Position numbers and translations under genes: made by a program. From Armatimonadota bacterium (lineage in GTDB: Bacteria > Armatimonadota > Fimbriimonadia > Fimbriimonadales > Fimbriimonadaceae): DNA of 27,407 nucleotides. The stretch spans positions 1 through 27,407 of the forward strand of contig JAEVZK010000035.1 of assembly GCA_023392285.1 (NCBI GenBank), given 5' to 3'. The notes beneath the pieces were generated by a model. That model ran no database searches, had not been told where the DNA came from, and saw nothing but the letters and a program-made list of their open reading frames with translations. Below, in pieces: positions 7,485-15,922 of this stretch (the stretch's first letter is position 1; each line of letters begins with the position of its first letter).

Positions 7485-9380
7485 ATGAGCAGGATCAAGG
7501 CAGGATTTTTCGAGCGGCTGCGACGCACGATTATCGGCAAACCGATTGCAACTTCGCAGGCGCACCACGAGAAGCTTTCACCTCTTCTGGGTTTGCCGAT
7601 CTTTGCTTCCGACGCGCTTTCATCGGTTGCTTATGCGACTGAAGCGATTCTGAGCATCCTCATCCTTGCGTCCACGCAGGCGCTTCACGCACAAATTTTC
7701 ATCAGCCTCTGCATCTGTGGCCTCATCGCCCTGATTGCCTTCGCCTACATCCAGACGATCTACGCCTACCCGAAGGGGGGAGGTTCGTACATCGTAGCTT
7801 CGGAGAACTTGGGCACACTTCCCGGATTGTGTGCGGGCGCTGCCCTGATGATCGACTACGTGCTCACCGTTGCCGTAAGTATCGCGGCCGGCGTCGCCGC
7901 GCTGTCATCCGCATTTCCCGCGATGCATCCTTATCTCGTGCCGGTCGCGATTTCGTGCATCGCTCTCGTCGGCCTCGCGAATCTACGCGGCATGAAGGAA
8001 AGCGGCACCGCTTTCGCCTTACCCACTTACGGATTCGTTGTGGGAATGTTGGTGCTGCTTGCTACGGGCTTGTTCAAGGCCATGCACTCCGACGTGGTGA
8101 CGCCGGTTGTAACCGCTCACGATGCCCCTCCTGGAGGACCGGTCACCAATTTAATCGGGCTCGAAATGGCAGTTCCCTTCTGGTATCTGCTGCTTCGCGC
8201 GTTTGCGGCTGGATGTACCGCGCTCACTGGAATCGAGGCGGTGAGCGACGGCGTGGCTGCGTTCAAAGTGCCGGAGTCCAAGAATGCCGCGAAGACGCTC
8301 GCGATCATGGGTGTCTTGCTCACCACGATCTTTCTGGGCCTCGGTTTCATCACTCGCTATCTTCCTCACCTGCACTTGAACACGACTCGAAGCGGAGATT
8401 ACAAGACGCTCGTTTCGCAAGTTGCAGAATGGGCGTTTGGAGCGGGCAGTGTCGCCTTCTATTACATCCAATTTGCCACCGCCGCCATCTTGATCCTAGC
8501 CGCCAACACGGCCTTCGCCGACTTCCCCCGTCTTTCGAGCTTTATTGCCCGGGATGGATTCCTACCGCGCCCGCTCGCCCGTCAGGGCGACCGACTGGTT
8601 TTCCATAACGGGATCATCGTCTTGAGCATCCTCGCCGGAGTTCTTGTGTGGTACTTCCATGGCGAACTCGACCAATTGCTGCCGCTCTATGCAGTCGGCG
8701 TTTTCACCGCATTCACACTCAGCCAAGCGGGCATGGTCGCTCACTGGCGCAAGCAAAAGGGCCGAGGATGGGCGACCAAAGCGGCGATCAACTTCACCGG
8801 CACCGCCCTTTGCTCCGCCGTCTTGATGATCATCCTGGTCACCAAGTTCAAAGAAGGCGCATGGATCGTTGTGATCCTGCTGCCTCTGATCGTCCTTCTA
8901 TTCCTCTCGATCAAGCGCCGCTACAATTCCATATCCGCGCAATTGGCCCTGGCTCCGGAAACTCAGGTTCAGCGCCCTTCTCGGCACACGTCTTTGCTCA
9001 TGGTGCCGCGAGTCCACAAGGGAATCATTACCGCTCTCGAGTACGCGCTTCTGCTTGATCCGAACTGCCGCGCGGTGCATGTCGCCATCAACGATAAGGC
9101 ACTGCCGGAGGTGCGGCGCAACTGGGAAAAATGGGGTGAAGGAGTGCCGCTGACGATCCTTAGCACGCCTTACCGCTCCCTCATCGATCCGGTGCTAGGT
9201 TATATCGACGAGATGATGGAAGAGCAGCCAGATCAAGTAATCACGGTCATCGTCGCTGAAGCCGTGTCGCAGAAGCTTTCCCACAAGCTGCTTCAAGAAA
9301 ACGTGGCGCAACAACTGCGAACGGCCTTGGCTAAGCGGCGAAATGTGATGGTCACTAACGTCCGATACTTCCTCGACTGA
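7485..9380 (+). CDS. kimA: KimA-like high-affinity potassium importer (APC superfamily)
   Basis: This is a 631-residue multi-pass membrane protein. By eye it matches Bacillus subtilis KimA (formerly YdaO) along its whole length: ASDALSSVAYATEAIL near residue 41, IYAYPKGGGSYIVASENLG near 87, GCTALTGIEAVSDGV near 244, ILAANTAFADFPRLSSFIARD near 336 and LLPLYAVGVFTAFTLSQAGM near 400. About twelve helices are followed by a soluble C-terminal domain (from about 490, HTSLLMVPRVHKG) resembling the USP-like tail of KimA. KimA takes up K+ with protons, and in Firmicutes it is controlled by c-di-AMP. No ydaO riboswitch is visible in the 140-nt upstream region. AGGGA is a suitable ribosome site. Many databases label such proteins simply 'APC family permease'. 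Confidence 0.85.
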   Translation: MSRIKAGFFERLRRTIIGKPIATSQAHHEKLSPLLGLPIFASDALSSVAYATEAILSILILASTQALHAQIFISLCICGLIALIAFAYIQTIYAYPKGGGSYIVASENLGTLPGLCAGAALMIDYVLTVAVSIAAGVAALSSAFPAMHPYLVPVAISCIALVGLANLRGMKESGTAFALPTYGFVVGMLVLLATGLFKAMHSDVVTPVVTAHDAPPGGPVTNLIGLEMAVPFWYLLLRAFAAGCTALTGIEAVSDGVAAFKVPESKNAAKTLAIMGVLLTTIFLGLGFITRYLPHLHLNTTRSGDYKTLVSQVAEWAFGAGSVAFYYIQFATAAILILAANTAFADFPRLSSFIARDGFLPRPLARQGDRLVFHNGIIVLSILAGVLVWYFHGELDQLLPLYAVGVFTAFTLSQAGMVAHWRKQKGRGWATKAAINFTGTALCSAVLMIILVTKFKEGAWIVVILLPLIVLLFLSIKRRYNSISAQLALAPETQVQRPSRHTSLLMVPRVHKGIITALEYALLLDPNCRAVHVAINDKALPEVRRNWEKWGEGVPLTILSTPYRSLIDPVLGYIDEMMEEQPDQVITVIVAEAVSQKLSHKLLQENVAQQLRTALAKRRNVMVTNVRYFLD

Positions 9381-10211
9381 CTACCAAGTAGTCATCATCG
9401 GCAGGAGTCGAGCAAGCTCCCGTCTCGTCTGATCGAATTGGCCTCTGTCCCAACCGCACTCTTGAAGCAGTCGCAGGCCCTCGTCGCGGGTGCTGGCTGC
9501 AAACGGACCCCGCTTGAAATGGAAGTACGACGTCACCACGCGGGCTGGACGTATCGACTTGATCCGTTCTGCGAACTGCCTCACGTCCCGAATCGGCAGC
9601 ATCGGCGATACGCAAACCATGGTTGGAATGCCTGCAGCGCCGATGTCCTCCAAAGCTTCGAAGCGCTGGTCGATCGACGCGCAGCTTGGCTCAAACTGTT
9701 TGCGGATCTCTTCCGAATCGGTGGTGATCGACATGTTCACCTGGATCGACGTGAATTTCTTAAATAGATCCAAGTCCCGGACGACGATCGGTGATCGGGT
9801 CTGAACCGTCAGATGCGCACCCTTGTCCGCGAGTATCTCGACGATCCGACGGGTGAGCCCTAGCTTCCTCTCAAGCGGCTGGTACGGATCCGTTGCCGAG
9901 CTCATGAAGATTCTCTTGCCGCGCAGATCGGCGTGAGCGAGTTGCCGCTCTGCCCCCTCTTTGGCCTCAATCCATTGGCCCCAAGTCCTCTTCTTCTCTT
10001 CATCCGCGACAAAGTTCGCGGCAAAGCAATACGAGCATCCGAATCCACATCCCACGTAGGGATTGAGCGTGTAATCGAAACGATCTGCGACGATGCCACG
10101 AGCAACCGTGAGCACCTTGTTGTGGGGACGCTCCCGCACCTCAGCTCGACCTATGCGAGACGGTGCCTGCGGGCGGCTATATTCGGAGAAAAGGGACGCT
10201 TGCATCGCCAT
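9381..10211 (-). CDS. SplB-like radical SAM protein (Rv2578c type)
   Basis: This 276-residue radical SAM protein of the spore-photoproduct-lyase-like superfamily has unknown function. The [4Fe-4S] motif GCGFGCSYC (C55, C59, C62) follows YTLNPYVG. FMSSATDPYQP, then QTRSPIVVRDLDL and NMSITTDSE, are typical of the Rv2578c-like group, which lacks proof of DNA repair activity. The start is set at ATG 10211 (MAMQASLFSEY). An upstream frame to 10271 would run through the promoter and terminator, and ATG 10205 is an alternative. It abuts the convergent kimA stop with no spacer. Confidence 0.87.
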   Translation of the reverse strand: MAMQASLFSEYSRPQAPSRIGRAEVRERPHNKVLTVARGIVADRFDYTLNPYVGCGFGCSYCFAANFVADEEKKRTWGQWIEAKEGAERQLAHADLRGKRIFMSSATDPYQPLERKLGLTRRIVEILADKGAHLTVQTRSPIVVRDLDLFKKFTSIQVNMSITTDSEEIRKQFEPSCASIDQRFEALEDIGAAGIPTMVCVSPMLPIRDVRQFAERIKSIRPARVVTSYFHFKRGPFAASTRDEGLRLLQECGWDRGQFDQTRRELARLLPMMTTW

Positions 10212-10221
10212 AGTAGACGCT

Positions 10222-10249
10222 AGTATACTATAAATGCAATCAGGCACAA
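10222..10249 (-). promoter_or_regulatory. Promoter of the SplB-like gene
   Basis: On the minus strand, TTGTGC (10249-10244), a 16-bp spacer and TATACT (10227-10222) form a good sigma-70-type promoter. The ATG at 10211 starts 10 nt after the -10, so the leader is only a few bases long. Confidence 0.6.
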
Positions 10250-10250
10250 A

Positions 10251-10276
10251 GATGGGTGCCACTCGGGGCACCCATC
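10251..10276 (-). terminator. Rho-independent terminator of the PEP-CTERM gene
   Basis: GATGGGTGCC and GGCACCCATC form a perfect 10-bp stem with a 6-nt loop. It lies 22 nt after the PEP-CTERM stop codon and, in the minus direction, is followed by TTTGTG. The same T-rich end forms the -35 of the next gene's promoter, so termination and re-initiation are back to back. Confidence 0.75.
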
Positions 10277-10298
10277 CTTAAGACGAACGAACGCGAAA

Positions 10299-10874
10299 TC
10301 AGCGGCGTCGGCGCAGCTTCAGGGCAGCAAGGCCGATGCCAATCACGGCCATCGACATGGGCTCTGGCACCGGATTCGTTTCAACTCGGAACACGGAGAG
10401 CGTATTGTTGTAAGGGCTCCAAGTTCCACCGTTTGAGAACAAGAAAGAACCGGTTGCACCCTGGTCGTTCTCGTACCACGCACCCGAATCGGATGGAGTG
10501 GCTGGCTCAATTTCGAGCCAATAGCTTGTCCCCGCAACGAGATTAGAAGTTCCAAGGCCCGAAAGGGTCTGAGCGCTGCCCGTGCCCGCGAAAGTCCAAC
10601 TCTCCAGGACCGTCCCGGGCAGGTTGCCGTTATCCATCAGTTCCAGCGAAGCAGTGTAGTTCGCATTGCTGAACAGTGCAACCGTGATCGACGATACCTG
10701 CCCCGTCGTCGCTGAAGTGAATGGCATACAGAGACCTTGCGAAGAATTGACTGACCACGCGTTGCTCAAAAAAGTGTCTCCGGTGCCGAAATTGTTGTAA
10801 GCAATGTCAGCATTAGCAAAGGCAAAAGAGCAACCAATCAGGGCTACTGCAAAGGTTCGAAAAGAAATATTCAT
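10299..10874 (-). CDS. PEP-CTERM sorting-domain protein
   Basis: This is a 191-residue exported protein. It has an N-terminal signal peptide (MNISFRTFAVALIGCSFAFA). The C-terminus is VPEP at 169-172, a hydrophobic segment (AVIGIGLAALKL) and RRRR, the tripartite PEP-CTERM signal cut by an exosortase. The middle is Ser/Thr/Gly/Asn-rich (FLSNAWSVNSS, TVALFSNANY, SYWLEIEPATPSDSGAWY), resembling choice-of-anchor domains that often accompany this tail, with a lectin-like beta-sandwich expected. The start at 10874 is chosen over 10901 because GGAGGAGAAG lies directly before it. No exosortase is in the window, so one must be elsewhere. Extracellular polymer association is inferred from the family. 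Confidence 0.88.
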   Translation of the reverse strand: MNISFRTFAVALIGCSFAFANADIAYNNFGTGDTFLSNAWSVNSSQGLCMPFTSATTGQVSSITVALFSNANYTASLELMDNGNLPGTVLESWTFAGTGSAQTLSGLGTSNLVAGTSYWLEIEPATPSDSGAWYENDQGATGSFLFSNGGTWSPYNNTLSVFRVETNPVPEPMSMAVIGIGLAALKLRRRR

Positions 10875-11002
10875 CTTCTCCTCCAAAAAGAAATAATTCA
10901 AGTTTTACGATACACCAAATTGGCGAGCTGTGGGAAAAATGAGGAAAAAGCCGGTTAAAATACGTGCTCCCGCTTCCTGACAGTTGAACGGCGCAAGTTC
11001 TT

Positions 11003-11008
11003 CATAAT
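11003..11008 (+). promoter_or_regulatory. -10-like CATAAT before the oligoendopeptidase gene
   Basis: CATAAT lies 5 nt before ATG 11014, with no ribosome site. TTGAAC at 10984-10989 is too close (13 bp) to be an ideal -35. Confidence 0.35.
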
Positions 11009-11013
11009 GAGAT

Positions 11014-12840
11014 ATGCCTGCAACCGCTGACGCCACCACGCCACATGTCCGATGGAACTTATCCGATCTCTTCTCCGGTATCGACGATCCCAAAATCGCT
11101 CAGACTTGGGACCGCTGCGAGAAGCTGGCGACCGAATTCGAGTCTAGATATCGCGGCCGAATCAGCAGCGCCGACCTAAATGCAGCCACCCTCGCGAACG
11201 CGCTGAAAGAGATCGAAGCAATCATCAACGAGGCGGCGAAGCCAGTTGGCTACGCGAACCTGCTTTTCGCGGTAGATTCAGCTTCTCCCGAAATTGGATC
11301 TTTTCTCCAGAAACAGATGGAGAAATCGAGCGAACTCAGCGTGCAGACGATGTTCTTCGAGCTTGAGCTGCAAGCTGCCGAGCCCGAAATCATCGATCAG
11401 CTGATGGAAGATCCTGCGCTTGACAATTATCGGCATTACATCCAGCATGCGCGCGCCTACAGTCCGTATCGCCTGGGCGAAAAAGAGGAAATCGTGCTCG
11501 AGCAAGTCGCGAATACCGGGTCGAGAGCTTGGGTCCGATTTTTTGAAGAGACGTTGGCGAATCACGTCTTTAGATTATCAAGGCCAGGTTCGGATGAAGC
11601 CGAGGAAATGACCGAATCGGAGGTGCTGGCGCTCCTTCGAGAACCGGATCGGGCAGTTCGCCAAGCCGCGGCCGACGCCTTCTCCGCTGGCCTGCAGGAC
11701 CTGTCCCGCACCCTGATCTTCACCTTCAATAATCTGATGCAGGATAAGGCCGTCGAAGACCGGATGCGAGGGTTCGAATATCCGGAGCAGAGTCGGCATC
11801 TCAGCAACGAGTTGGATCGGGAAACGGTTGACTTGGTGGTTCGCCTGTGCGCGGAAAACTACGGGCTGGTCGAGCGCTTCTACAAAGTCAAGCAGGATAT
11901 TCTCGGCCTTCCCGAATTGACCCACATCGACCGCTACGCGCCGCTTTTTGAAAGCGAAGAGAAGGTTGAATGGGATGAAGCTCGAACAATCGTTCTCGAT
12001 GCGTTCGGTTCGTTCTCCAATGAAATGAGGAATCGCGCCGCCGAATTCTTCGACAAAAACTGGATTGACGCGGAAGCGAGAAAGGGGAAGCAAGGCGGAG
12101 CGTTTTGCGCCTACAACACCCCCGACACCCATCCCGTAGTCTTCCAGAACTACATGAACCGGGGAGATGACGTGATGACGCTCGCCCACGAGTTGGGACA
12201 CGGTGTTCACGCCTCCCTGAGCCGAGCTCAAACGTACCTGAACTTTCATGGCACCCTTCCGCTGGCTGAACTCGCCTCGACCTTTGGCGAAATGCTCGTC
12301 TTCGAAAGCTTGGTCGCTGAGGCTTCAACCAAGGACAAGCTGGCTATGTACGCGGAAAAAATCGAGGGAATCTTCGCCACCGTCTTCCGCCAGGCGGCGA
12401 TGTTCGCCTTCGAGCAGCGAATCCATCTAGCCCGTCGAGCTCAAGGAGAGCTGACCGCAGAACAGTTTGGCGATTTGTGGCAGGAAGAAATGCAGAAGAT
12501 GTTCGGCACAAGCGTCAAGCTTGGCGAACAGCACCGAGATTGGTGGAGCTATATCGGCCACTTCATCTTTGCGCCCTTTTACGTTTACGCGTATTCCTTT
12601 GGGGAGCTGCTCGTTCTGTCCCTGTACCAGATGGCAAAGAAGGAGGGGCCGAGCTTCGCTGATAAATACATTTCTATGCTGACGGCAGGCGGTTCCAAAA
12701 CTCCGGTTGACCTCATGAAGATGGTGGGAGTCGATCTACACTCAGAAGCGTTTTGGCGAGGCGGCTTCGCTGCCATGGAGAGCCTCGTCACCGAATTCGA
12801 GCGACTCTGGGGCGAGTACAAGGGCAGCGATCGCAACTAG
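11014..12840 (+). CDS. M3 family oligoendopeptidase (PepF-like)
   Basis: This is a 608-residue cytosolic zinc metallopeptidase that degrades short peptides. The zinc site is HELGH, with H392, catalytic E393 and H396. The third ligand is most likely E419 in LAELASTFGEML. The N-terminal oligoendopeptidase F region begins with VRWNLSDLFSGIDDP, which is characteristic. GHFIFAPFYVYAYSFGELL near residues 513-531 is the conserved C-terminal signature. There is no signal peptide. Length is normal. Its 3' end faces fahA with a symmetric hairpin between them. Confidence 0.95.
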   Translation: MPATADATTPHVRWNLSDLFSGIDDPKIAQTWDRCEKLATEFESRYRGRISSADLNAATLANALKEIEAIINEAAKPVGYANLLFAVDSASPEIGSFLQKQMEKSSELSVQTMFFELELQAAEPEIIDQLMEDPALDNYRHYIQHARAYSPYRLGEKEEIVLEQVANTGSRAWVRFFEETLANHVFRLSRPGSDEAEEMTESEVLALLREPDRAVRQAAADAFSAGLQDLSRTLIFTFNNLMQDKAVEDRMRGFEYPEQSRHLSNELDRETVDLVVRLCAENYGLVERFYKVKQDILGLPELTHIDRYAPLFESEEKVEWDEARTIVLDAFGSFSNEMRNRAAEFFDKNWIDAEARKGKQGGAFCAYNTPDTHPVVFQNYMNRGDDVMTLAHELGHGVHASLSRAQTYLNFHGTLPLAELASTFGEMLVFESLVAEASTKDKLAMYAEKIEGIFATVFRQAAMFAFEQRIHLARRAQGELTAEQFGDLWQEEMQKMFGTSVKLGEQHRDWWSYIGHFIFAPFYVYAYSFGELLVLSLYQMAKKEGPSFADKYISMLTAGGSKTPVDLMKMVGVDLHSEAFWRGGFAAMESLVTEFERLWGEYKGSDRN

Positions 12841-12848
12841 ATTGGATC

Positions 12849-12881
12849 AGCCCTTCCTCTAGCAAAACTGGGGGAAGGGCT
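12849..12881. terminator. Bidirectional hairpin between convergent genes
   Basis: AGCCCTTCC (12849-12857) and GGAAGGGCT (12873-12881) form a perfect 9-bp stem with a 15-nt loop. It starts 8 nt after the oligoendopeptidase stop and 5 nt before the fahA stop. There is no clear T-run on either side, so it may be a weak or non-classical terminator. Confidence 0.5.
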
Positions 12882-12886
12882 AGTGG

Positions 12887-14146
12887 TTAAGCACCCAGAA
12901 TTTTGGTGCTGACCTCGCCGAAGCCGATGCGGTAGCCGTCACCCTGAGCATAGGCGGTCATGGTGACGGTGTCTCCATCTTCAATGAACGTTCTCGTTTC
13001 GCCAGTTTCTTCAAGCGTGATCGGCTTCGTTCCCTTCCAGCACAGCTCAAGCATGGAGCCGTAGGTGCCCTCATCCGGACCCGAAATCGTTCCCGACGCG
13101 TACAGATCGCTCGGCTCCACGTTGGTCCCGTTCGACGCCTGGTGGGTGAGTTGCTGGGCAAAGGACCAATAAAGGTGCTTTGCGTTGCTCGTGGCGATCC
13201 GCTGAGCCTTGGTCATTCGCTCGCTCTTTATCCAAACCTCCAAAGTGATGTCGAAATGGCCATTCTTCGTTGGGCGAAGATGCTCGAGCGGCTGGGGATC
13301 CTGGGCTGGCCCTACCACTCGAAAAGGCTCCAGCGCATCCAGAGTCACGATCCAAGGCGAAATCGAGGTCGCGAAGCTTTTCGCGAGGAAGGGTCCCAGT
13401 GGCTGATATTCCCAGCGCTGCACATCTCGGGCGGACCAGTCGTTGACCAGCACCAACCCCAGCATGTACTCCTCGGCTTCAGACAGCGGAACCGTCTCAC
13501 CCTGTTCACTTCCCTTGCCTAAGAAGAAGCCCATCTCCAGTTCGAAATCGAGTTCGCGCGTCGGGCCATAGATGACGTCATCGCCGATCTTCTGCTGGCC
13601 CTTCGGCCGCCGGACCGCCTCCCCGCTGCAGATCACACTCGACGCTCTCCCGTTGTAGCCCACCGGTAAGTAGCGGTAGTTGGGAAGCAGCGGTGGCTGG
13701 TCTGGGCGGAACATCTTGCCGACGTTGCTCGCATGGTAGATGCCCGAGTAGAAGTCGACAAACGCGGTGGGGAAGATTGGCTGAAGGATCTGAACATCTT
13801 CCATCCGGTGGAGCACGGCCGCCCGCAGGTCCTTATCATCACGAAGCTTTGGATTGCCTTCCCGAAAGAGGTCGAAGAGTTGCTGACGGATATTCGAAAT
13901 TCCCGCCCGCCCACCGACTGACAGCGTATCCGCCAGATCTTCCATGAAGTGATCTTCGTATCCCTCCAAAAGCTCGGCATCGGCTAGCTCCATCAGATCG
14001 ATGACGCTTTCTCCCAACGCGATGCAAACCCGTTCATCGCCATCGGGGTGCTCGAACATGCCGAAGGGCATGTTCTGAATGGGGAAATGGGAATTTTCAG
14101 GAACGGGAACCCAGCTTCTCGCCTTTTTCGGAATCGTAAAGCTCAT
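12887..14146 (-). CDS. fahA: Fumarylacetoacetase
   Basis: This enzyme cleaves fumarylacetoacetate to fumarate and acetoacetate, the last step of tyrosine/homogentisate breakdown. It has 419 residues, the size of animal and bacterial FAH. The N-terminal domain has PVPENSHFPIQNMPFGMF. All key residues known from mouse/human FAH can be placed: D131 and catalytic H138 in DFYSGIYHASNVGKMFR, metal ligands E202 and E204 in LDFELEMGFF, D236 in VNDWSARD, and K256 in GPFLAKSFATS. The start overlaps the stop of the upstream unknown gene by 4 bases. No hmgA or maleylacetoacetate isomerase is present in this window. Confidence 0.95.
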   Translation of the reverse strand: MSFTIPKKARSWVPVPENSHFPIQNMPFGMFEHPDGDERVCIALGESVIDLMELADAELLEGYEDHFMEDLADTLSVGGRAGISNIRQQLFDLFREGNPKLRDDKDLRAAVLHRMEDVQILQPIFPTAFVDFYSGIYHASNVGKMFRPDQPPLLPNYRYLPVGYNGRASSVICSGEAVRRPKGQQKIGDDVIYGPTRELDFELEMGFFLGKGSEQGETVPLSEAEEYMLGLVLVNDWSARDVQRWEYQPLGPFLAKSFATSISPWIVTLDALEPFRVVGPAQDPQPLEHLRPTKNGHFDITLEVWIKSERMTKAQRIATSNAKHLYWSFAQQLTHQASNGTNVEPSDLYASGTISGPDEGTYGSMLELCWKGTKPITLEETGETRTFIEDGDTVTMTAYAQGDGYRIGFGEVSTKILGA

Positions 14147-15054
14147 CGAGAAACCTTACCCAGAAATCCAAGCTTCTCCAAATCCGCGACCGGCTCCGCT
14201 ACTGAGCAGGAACCGAAGCTGACGAGCAAGGTTCGGGAATTCTCAACGTCTTCCGGGGAGGCTCGATGCTCGTGCAGACTGATCCCATCCCTGCGGAAAT
14301 GAAATTCTTTGGGCCTGGTCTCATCAAGAATGTCTGCAATTTCCTTCGCCGAAAGCTCTTCTGAGATGGCTAGAGCACACGCCGCCAGAACATTTAGAAA
14401 GCCGTGGTGCCTCGCCCCGGTCTCGGCATCTTCGTGGGGCAGAGGATGGTGAAGGCCCGCCGTGAGCTTAAAGGTGAGATCGAGCTGACAGCACTGAGAG
14501 ATCAGCTGGGCCAGCTGAGAAGAGGAGGGGAAAGCCTCTTTGACGAGGCCACCGGTTCGCATTTTTGCGAATGCCGTCTCCATCTCGGCAAGAAGCGCGA
14601 GAGAGTCGTTCAACTCCGGCGTCCACCCGAGTTCAGTGAAAACATCGACCCCGGTGAACTGTCGAAGATCGCGCACGTACTCTTCCAAATGCTTCTGATC
14701 AGGCGTTTTGACCTCGTAGGCCTGAATCTCGGCCAAGCCATGGCTATCCCGCAGAAAGCTCGTCATCAGCTCCCCATCGCGCTCGATTCCTCGCTTCCAA
14801 CCTTCTCGATCCAAGTTGGGTGATCCAATAACTGAGAGCTGAACGGGGTTGCTTGGAGGATCTGCCGCAAGCTCTTTGCCAAGCTCATCGAGACGCTCCG
14901 CGGTACATGCGAATCGATCCACCAACCAGCTATGGCTGCTTGAAAGGATTTGCGAGTACTCCGCAACCGCCTCCCGCATCGAGAGCTTGGCAGGGGGAAA
15001 AAGTCCAGCGTAATCGACCACTCCTTCGAGCATCGTCCGCAACACGGCGTTCAT
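14143..15054 (-). CDS. Uncharacterised 'YAGLFPPA' protein coupled to fahA
   Basis: This is a 303-residue soluble protein whose function I cannot name. Motif-like stretches are VDYAGLFPPAKLSM (13-26), WLVDRFACTAERLDEL (43-58), KMRTGGLVKEAFPSS (164-178), FKLTAGLHHPLPH (195-207) and ARHHGFLNVLAACALA (214-229). I recall a similar VDYAGLFPPA...FKxTAGLHHP layout in conserved hypothetical proteins from several bacterial phyla. The alternating strand/helix order and the Lys and His-His near strand ends look like a TIM-barrel enzyme, possibly aldolase-like, but that is a guess. There is no signal peptide. It overlaps fahA by 4 bases, so a role in tyrosine or aromatic catabolism is the most natural suggestion. 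Confidence 0.75.
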   Translation of the reverse strand: MNAVLRTMLEGVVDYAGLFPPAKLSMREAVAEYSQILSSSHSWLVDRFACTAERLDELGKELAADPPSNPVQLSVIGSPNLDREGWKRGIERDGELMTSFLRDSHGLAEIQAYEVKTPDQKHLEEYVRDLRQFTGVDVFTELGWTPELNDSLALLAEMETAFAKMRTGGLVKEAFPSSSQLAQLISQCCQLDLTFKLTAGLHHPLPHEDAETGARHHGFLNVLAACALAISEELSAKEIADILDETRPKEFHFRRDGISLHEHRASPEDVENSRTLLVSFGSCSVAEPVADLEKLGFLGKVSR

Positions 15055-15061
15055 AGAACGA

Positions 15062-15067
15062 AGTTTA
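15062..15067 (-). promoter_or_regulatory. -10-like TAAACT before the YAGLFPPA-fahA operon
   Basis: On the minus strand, TAAACT is 7 nt before the ATG at 15054 with no Shine-Dalgarno. This suggests a leaderless operon mRNA. Confidence 0.4.
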
Positions 15068-15103
15068 ACTCTGCGAACCCGCTACGGTCTAGGGGAGACC
15101 CAA

Positions 15104-15829
15104 TTACGAGCGGCGAGCTGCGACCAGAATCGCGAGCCAGTGCGGAGTGTTGAGGTAATCCGTCGCAACACCCTTATGGTTGGTGCTGCTGTGAACGAAA
15201 TAACCGTTCCCGAGATAGATTCCCGTGTGACCCACTTTGCCTCGCTTCTTGTCCCAGAAGTACAGGCGGTCGCCAGCTTTTAAATCTTCTAACTTGGTCA
15301 CCGGTTGGCCGACTCTAACCTGCTCGGCCGCCGTTCGGGGCAGATTAACACCGATTGCACCAAACATTTTCTGAACGAGACCAGAGCAATCGACGCCATT
15401 GTTCACGTCGGTTCCTCCCCACACATAAGGGGTGCCGATAAAGTTCAGCGCGTACTTCGCGGCAACTGCATTGCGACCGCTCCCGTAAACCATTCGGCCC
15501 GCTGCGCTGCGGCTGGCGGTGGAATAATTCGTCGAGCGCCCAGGCGAATTCGCACACACCTCATAGGGCAGCTTTGCGATGAGATCGGCTCTAATGTAGC
15601 CATACTTCCGATTGTTGAGCAGCACCTTCATCCACTGCTCGTTCATCGGTAGGACGACCACGTAGTCAAACTCCTTGATTGCGTAAGACTTCGATGAAGT
15701 CGAGGGAGCGACGTAAATTCGCGTCGTTTCGGTAACTTGACCCAATTTGCCAAGCACCACTTTGTTCTCTGCCGATGACATTACTGCCGCAGCAACTAGT
15801 AAGGTGGTGATCATAATCCGTCGGAACAT
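15104..15829 (-). CDS. Secreted NlpC/P60 peptidoglycan hydrolase with SH3-like domain
   Basis: This 241-residue cell-wall peptidase has a signal peptide at 1-20 (IMITTLLVAAAVMSSA). Residues about 25-88 resemble a bacterial SH3 domain (RIYVAPSTSSKSYAI, QWMKVLLNNRKYGYI). The C-terminal NlpC/P60 domain carries the catalytic Cys148 in GVDCSGLVQ, His201 in KVGHTGIYLGNGYF, and a probable third polar residue His213 in FVHSS. Family members cut D-Glu/diamino-acid linkages in peptide stems. A TATAAT at 15856-15861 on the minus strand lies 26 nt before the start and is its likely -10, with a poor -35. Confidence 0.92.
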   Translation of the reverse strand: MFRRIMITTLLVAAAVMSSAENKVVLGKLGQVTETTRIYVAPSTSSKSYAIKEFDYVVVLPMNEQWMKVLLNNRKYGYIRADLIAKLPYEVCANSPGRSTNYSTASRSAAGRMVYGSGRNAVAAKYALNFIGTPYVWGGTDVNNGVDCSGLVQKMFGAIGVNLPRTAAEQVRVGQPVTKLEDLKAGDRLYFWDKKRGKVGHTGIYLGNGYFVHSSTNHKGVATDYLNTPHWLAILVAARRS

Positions 15830-15855
15830 AGGCAGCTCGTGATGTGTCTTCCTTG

Positions 15856-15861
15856 ATTATA
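15856..15861 (-). promoter_or_regulatory. Likely -10 (TATAAT) of the NlpC/P60 gene
   Basis: A perfect TATAAT on the minus strand lies 26 nt before the start codon at 15829. No -35 of good quality is seen at 16-18 bp. A short CCTGT/ACAGG hairpin (15883-15900), just downstream of the purQ stop, sits upstream of it. Confidence 0.4.
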
Positions 15862-15922
15862 GGCTCATTGAACCTGTTTTTATAGACAGGACGCGAACTT
15901 TGCGCCTAAACGTTCTATTCAG

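Noticed and set aside
11578..12249. 223-codon minus-strand frame inside the oligoendopeptidase gene
   Set aside because: It is antisense to an intact M3 peptidase and lacks motifs or a start context.
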